DNA from: Streptococcaceae bacterium
Lineage (GTDB): Bacteria > Bacillota > Bacilli > Lactobacillales > Streptococcaceae
Length of the DNA: 50,613 nucleotides
Assembly (NCBI GenBank): GCA_031253335.1
Contig: JAIRWF010000015.1
Coordinates: forward strand, 1-50,613
Direction of reading: 5' to 3'
Part shown: positions 47,718 to 50,613 of the stretch, piece by piece
How positions within the stretch are numbered: position 1 is the stretch's first letter
Layout: each line of letters begins with the position of its first letter
The notes under the pieces: generated by a model
Database searches by the model: none
The model's input: only the letters and a program-made list of their open reading frames with translations
Told to the model about the DNA's origin: nothing
Translations under genes and position numbers: made by a program

Positions 47718-48067
47718 CTATTACCTCTTTCTTTTTTATATGTATGATATCCAATTCTAATTCCAATCGTACCTAAAACCAAAAATAATGCTAACTTTTC
47801 CAAGAATAGGAAGGGAGCTACCCAAAATAATGATAGTAGGAAACTAATTAAAATCACGTAAGCACTTAGAACAACATTTCTTATTTTTTTATTTACTATG
47901 TACTTATTAACAGCATAAGCAATAGATATTGTTCCTCCCATGGCTACTAATCCAATCAAATCTTGAGAAGAATACAAGTTGTTTTTGCTAATAAAATTAG
48001 TTATAAGTTGAAGAAGAAAAAACCCGAATATTGTTCCTAGTACTGTATTAATTGTTTGATTTTTCAT
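47714..48067 (-). CDS. Four-helix membrane protein, candidate immunity protein
   Basis: 117 residues from ATG 48067 (GGAG 7 nt upstream). Four hydrophobic segments (about 8-26, 33-55, 63-90 and 90-107) and a basic C-terminus YKKERGNR. It lies between two bacteriocin precursors with overlapping stop/start codons on both sides (TAATG before, ATGA after), so all three are made together. Size and position are typical of bacteriocin immunity proteins. There is no CPBP protease motif. Confidence 0.7.
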   Translation of the reverse strand: MKNQTINTVLGTIFGFFLLQLITNFISKNNLYSSQDLIGLVAMGGTISIAYAVNKYIVNKKIRNVVLSAYVILISFLLSLFWVAPFLFLEKLALFLVLGTIGIRIGYHTYKKERGNR

Positions 48068-48273
48068 TAGGGTCTCCATGGTTCCATACTTTTACCCGCC
48101 TTAGCTCCTTCATTAAATCCTTTAACTACTGAATCCCAATTATTAGCCACCTCCCATATAGTCCAGCCAACAGGTCCTCCCCACGGCCAAAGGCTGACAC
48201 CGCCTCTAATTACTTTTAATTCTTCATCTGTGAGCTCTACAAATTGAGCATTCATTTTTTCGTTAGTCATCAT
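48067..48273 (-). CDS. Double-glycine bacteriocin-like precursor A
   Basis: 68 residues. Leader ...FVELTDEELKVIRGG (Gly24-Gly25), then a 43-residue core starting VSLWPWGGPVGW, rich in Trp and Gly and with several GxxxG motifs (GGPVG, GFNEG, GAKAG). Cysteine-free. The ribosome binding site AAAGGTGAT precedes tandem ATG codons. It is the first gene of a coupled three-gene operon. Upstream lies a palindromic promoter region shared with a divergent small RNA. Confidence 0.8.
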   Translation of the reverse strand: MMTNEKMNAQFVELTDEELKVIRGGVSLWPWGGPVGWTIWEVANNWDSVVKGFNEGAKAGKSMEPWRP

Positions 48274-48300
48274 AGATCACCTTTCATTTTTTTGAATTTG

Positions 48301-48309
48301 TGCTATAAT
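48301..48309 (+). promoter_or_regulatory. Divergent extended -10 promoter region, copy 1
   Basis: TGCTATAAT on the plus strand lies within TGCTATA-N4-TATAGCA read from the other strand, so both strands carry a TGCTATA-type box. Confidence 0.55.
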
Positions 48310-48315
48310 GATATA

Positions 48316-48374
48316 GCATCACGTTGTGCCATGAGTATCAATAGCGACTTCAAAATTCTATTGATACTTTTTTA
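48316..48374 (+). ncRNA. Candidate small RNA 1, divergent to precursor A
   Basis: From the predicted start about 7 nt after TATAAT, some 59 nt run to a terminator. GTATCAATAG (48335-48344) and CTATTGATAC (48358-48367) are followed by TTTTTTATT. There is no open frame with a ribosome binding site. The same unit recurs at 50295-50358. It is antisense to any read-through transcript from the glycosyltransferase operon. Confidence 0.6.
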
Positions 48375-48424
48375 TTACCACCTTTCTTTATTTTTTAAAA
48401 ATATTAGCAAATTGCAAGAGTAAG

Positions 48425-48769
48425 TTAGCCAACTAAAAAAAATTCTTTTTCAAATTCTTTTTCGGATACAATAAAAAACCTTGAATCAGCCTGGGTATCG
48501 AATATCAAATAATCCCCCTCCAGACCAATATTATTAACAAAAGCACTTGGGACTATAAGTCCTTGAACTTTTGCTTTATTTTGGAAGACCAATTCCTTTT
48601 TTGAAAAAATACTTAACAGAGCCGGAGAAACAGATCGGGAGTCATCGCCCCAAAAAATCTCTTTATTTTGAAAAGCCTCCCTAACCCACACGTCCAAATC
48701 AGACTTTATAGAGTCACTCTTAGAAATTTGCCATGCCTTTACGATTCGATTACCATGTTTATAATTCAT
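48425..48769 (-). CDS. Paralog family member 3 (GDYLI protein), unknown function
   Basis: 114 residues, starting 1 nt after the glycosyltransferase stop. GNRIVKAWQISK at the N-terminus and EGDYLIFDTQADSRFFIVSEKEFEKEF at the C-terminus match members 1 and 2. Soluble, no signal. The tight link to the glycosyltransferase and precursor C suggests an accessory or immunity role; this is inference from position. Confidence 0.72.
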   Translation of the reverse strand: MNYKHGNRIVKAWQISKSDSIKSDLDVWVREAFQNKEIFWGDDSRSVSPALLSIFSKKELVFQNKAKVQGLIVPSAFVNNIGLEGDYLIFDTQADSRFFIVSEKEFEKEFFLVG

Positions 48770-48770
48770 T

Positions 48771-50024
48771 CTATATTTTTTCCTCTGTATGCCAACCTTC
48801 CCAAATCTTTAAAGCTTTATAGTCCGATAATTCGCTTATGATACTCTGAGCCACTTCAACTTTTCCCATCATATAACTAAGTTCTGCCAAACCCACACAC
48901 AATAACTGTGTATCTCGAAAATAAATATCATAGACACTCTCCTTATTTATAGTGATATATTCATTCAATTTTGTTATATACAACCTTTGTATGTTACGTT
49001 TTTCTAATTCGATTTGTGCGACCATTTTGAAAAACATCATCGGAATGTCTTCTGGATATACAGAAAGTCCTAAATCTGAAAATTTAATGACACTTTCGTA
49101 TTTTTTCAATCTAACTAAAATAGAAATGTATTTTTCCATGAGAATATTTGTATATTTATTCCTCTTGATATTCTCTATATTCGTCGAAAAATTTCCATCC
49201 ACAAAAATATGAGTAAATAAAAGCTTTTCATATTCTCCACTTTGTACCAGTTTCCTGATATTAAGTTCATTCATAAAAGCTATCCACCTTGGATTCATTG
49301 GCTCTATCTCGATCATCTTCTCTATTAAGCTACTATACCGCTTGCGCTTATTAAATTTATTGCTTTGTTCAGGTGTTGCTCCCTGATTTTCAATTTTTAC
49401 TCTTGTTAAAACAGAAGTTGTGGGTAAATTTGAATATTTATCTCTTACTTCCTCATGCACTAATCCAAAAAACAATGATGTCTTTGGGGAGTACAATCTG
49501 TCAGGAATTCCATACTCTGAACAATTAGGGCAATGTTGCTCAAAACTTATACTAAATGGATTCAACATAACTTCATTCAAGATAGCTATGAGAACTTTTA
49601 GAGAAAAGGGACTAGATATAAATAGCTCATCTGAATCAAGAGTAAGAATCCAATCAGCATCAGTATAATTAGCCGCCATATTCCTCATAAATGAATAGTC
49701 TTCTTTCCATTCGGCTTGAAATAAGCTTACATAAGGGATACTTTTTAGCAATCTTAAAGTTGAATCAGTAGAGCCTGTATCTACAACTATGTAATTATCA
49801 ATATCAAAACCCTCAAGTTGCTTTATAACTTCTGATATGAGTGATTCCTGATTTTTTACGAGTAATACTAGAGAAAGTTTGAATTTTCGATAGTATTCAT
49901 AACAATGTCGGAGATCAGAATTTTTTCTTTTTAACTTAATATCATTTCTAATTCTTTCATCTTTCAACAATTTCTGCACACCCGAGACTGAATTCAAAAA
50001 CTCCTTATATGAATTTATTTCCAT
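48771..50024 (-). CDS. SunS-like family 2 glycosyltransferase (glycocin type)
   Basis: 417 residues. The GT-A domain has VVDTGSTDST (81-90), WKEDYSFMRNMAA (106-118) and the metal-binding DSD at 130-132. Then follow LVHEEV (188-193) and a segment with NxG...P...NKFNKRKRYSSLIEKMIEIEPMNPRWIAFMNEL. From memory, the order and wording of these parts closely parallel SunS, which glycosylates the glycocin sublancin. The C-terminal third looks like helical repeats. It lies 61 bp after precursor C and should act on it in the cytosol. No strong Shine-Dalgarno. Confidence 0.78.
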   Translation of the reverse strand: MEINSYKEFLNSVSGVQKLLKDERIRNDIKLKRKNSDLRHCYEYYRKFKLSLVLLVKNQESLISEVIKQLEGFDIDNYIVVDTGSTDSTLRLLKSIPYVSLFQAEWKEDYSFMRNMAANYTDADWILTLDSDELFISSPFSLKVLIAILNEVMLNPFSISFEQHCPNCSEYGIPDRLYSPKTSLFFGLVHEEVRDKYSNLPTTSVLTRVKIENQGATPEQSNKFNKRKRYSSLIEKMIEIEPMNPRWIAFMNELNIRKLVQSGEYEKLLFTHIFVDGNFSTNIENIKRNKYTNILMEKYISILVRLKKYESVIKFSDLGLSVYPEDIPMMFFKMVAQIELEKRNIQRLYITKLNEYITINKESVYDIYFRDTQLLCVGLAELSYMMGKVEVAQSIISELSDYKALKIWEGWHTEEKI

Positions 50025-50085
50025 TTTAAATTTCTATATAATGCTTCTGTTATAAGGAAAGAACCCTACTTTAAGGTTTTCATTT

Positions 50086-50253
50086 CTAATAATCTGGCTC
50101 AAGCGCTGTAGCAATTGTCCCAAAAACGCCATTGAGTCCTTCCAAAAATCCTTCCCAACTTCCACCGCTGACATTAAGAAGTGCTTCTTCTGTAAGTATT
50201 TCAAACTGTTCCATAAATAATTGATCTAAGTCCTGAATATTCTGTTTAGACAT
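50086..50253 (-). CDS. Double-glycine precursor C, candidate glycocin
   Basis: 55 residues from ATG 50253 (AGAAAGGAAA upstream). The leader ends FEILTEEALLNVSGG (Gly30-Gly31). The 24-residue core begins SWEGFLEGLNG and ends ALEPDY. The core has no cysteine and only Ser32, Thr46, Thr49 and Tyr55 as hydroxyl residues. The next gene is the SunS-like glycosyltransferase, so O-glycosylation of Ser or Thr is the natural hypothesis. It could also be an unmodified class II peptide. Confidence 0.75.
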   Translation of the reverse strand: MSKQNIQDLDQLFMEQFEILTEEALLNVSGGSWEGFLEGLNGVFGTIATALEPDY

Positions 50254-50279
50254 GACAATTTCCTTTCTTTTAAATTCCA

Positions 50280-50288
50280 TGCTATAAT
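50280..50288 (+). promoter_or_regulatory. Divergent extended -10 promoter region, copy 2
   Basis: TGCTATAAT on the plus strand (50280-50288) faces a TGCTGTA box on the minus strand, with the same palindromic layout as copy 1. Confidence 0.55.
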
Positions 50289-50294
50289 TAGATA

Positions 50295-50358
50295 CAGCAC
50301 ATGACCTGTGTACTGAGTATCAATGAGGTTATCTAATCTCTCATTGATACTTTTTGTT
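50295..50358 (+). ncRNA. Candidate small RNA 2, divergent to precursor C
   Basis: About 64 nt ending in GTATCAATGAG (50317-50327) paired with CTCATTGATAC (50340-50350) and TTTTTGTTT. It shares GATAyAGCA, TGTG and TGAGTATCAAT with small RNA 1. The lower stem differs by compensated bases. Confidence 0.6.
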
Positions 50359-50556
50359 TGCCTTAGACAAACATTTTGATTTTATTGCATTGGGCTCACC
50401 TTATCTCCTTTTCCATTCTTATTAGATATCATAAGCTTTTTATAAAGCCTCGCGATTCTTTATAACTTTATTATATAGTTTCAAAGGATAAAAAACAGCC
50501 AATTTATTAGCGATTTTAGGAAAACTTTTTCCCTTTTATGTGAATTTTGTGAAAGA
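50359..50556. other. AT-rich spacer, no gene seen
   Basis: About 200 bp between small RNA 2 and the window-edge frame. I see no credible gene, hairpin or tRNA. An AAAAGGAGATAAGGTG-like site on the minus strand leads only to a few codons. Confidence 0.5.
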
Positions 50557-50613
50557 TTATTTAAATTTATCATCCGCATCCCAAAGCTCATCCAATGTTA
50601 CCTGAAAAATTTG
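50557..50613 (-). CDS. 3' end of a gene cut by the window edge
   Basis: The frame reads QIFQVTLDELWDADDKFK then TAA, with its start beyond 50613. The acidic/aromatic composition looks like protein, but 18 codons can be open by chance. Product unknown. Confidence 0.35.
   Translation of the reverse strand, partial: QIFQVTLDELWDADDKFK

Noticed and set aside
48331-48423. 30-codon plus-strand ORF starting inside small RNA 1
   Set aside because: It has no ribosome binding site, runs through the terminator, and the second copy lacks the ATG.

Overview
The window reads as a chromosomal segment of a lactic acid bacterium of the Streptococcaceae, closest in gene content to Lactococcus. Pointers are a PepN of 843 residues, a tributyrin-esterase-like EstA, pfkA-pyk, an Rgg regulator, two PstB paralogs with PhoU, and uppS-cdsA-rseP. 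Much of the housekeeping DNA is fairly GC-rich, while two blocks (about 37.5-41.6 kb and 46.4-50.6 kb) are clearly AT-rich and look acquired. I cannot name the species from sequence alone.

Layout. 0-10.2 kb (minus strand): estA, pepN, a two-gene ABC exporter behind an unusual tandem promoter/operator/terminator leader, then thiI-clcA-MFS, with thiI preceded by repeated copies of its own 5' end. 10.5-21.5 kb: a zinc-ribbon membrane protein, lysS (plus strand), a sortase, a cell-envelope operon (TVP38-like, RodA, YwaF-like, acidic protein), a cyclophilin-S1 protein, a HAD phosphatase, pyk, pfkA and tRNA-Arg. 21.5-28.6 kb: an LCP-family protein and a phosphate-uptake operon (pstC, pstA, pstB, pstB, phoU) without pstS, interspersed with hairpin-rich repeats. 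28.7-37.4 kb (plus): MFS-tgt, tRNA-Thr, yajC, a large GT39-type membrane protein, and uppS-cdsA-rseP. 37.5-41.6 kb: an AT-rich island with a TetR regulator, a small secreted peptide and ABC genes, bounded by two near-identical copies of a terminator. 41.7-45.5 kb: hom-thrC-thrB. 45.5-50.6 kb: an Rgg regulator and a bacteriocin locus with three double-glycine-leader peptides, a SunS-like glycosyltransferase, a small membrane (immunity-like) protein, a three-member paralog family and two look-alike small RNA units.

Four patterns cut across the window. (1) Twelve starts, counting the ancestral thiI start, lie only 6-8 nt behind a -10 box, nearly all of the TGnTATAAT type, and lack a Shine-Dalgarno sequence, so many mRNAs are probably leaderless. 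(2) A palindrome of the type TGTCA(A/G)A(T/G)(T/C)TGACA recurs about 18 times inside and between genes. (3) Short hairpin-rich intergenic elements sit next to duplicated ends of the adjoining gene (thiI 5' end, pstB 3' end, tRNA-Thr 5' end), which suggests small mobile elements. (4) The bacteriocin locus appears to combine a cysteine-free glycocin candidate with a two-peptide-type operon, each precursor having a divergent small RNA. All positions were read by eye; no database search was run.
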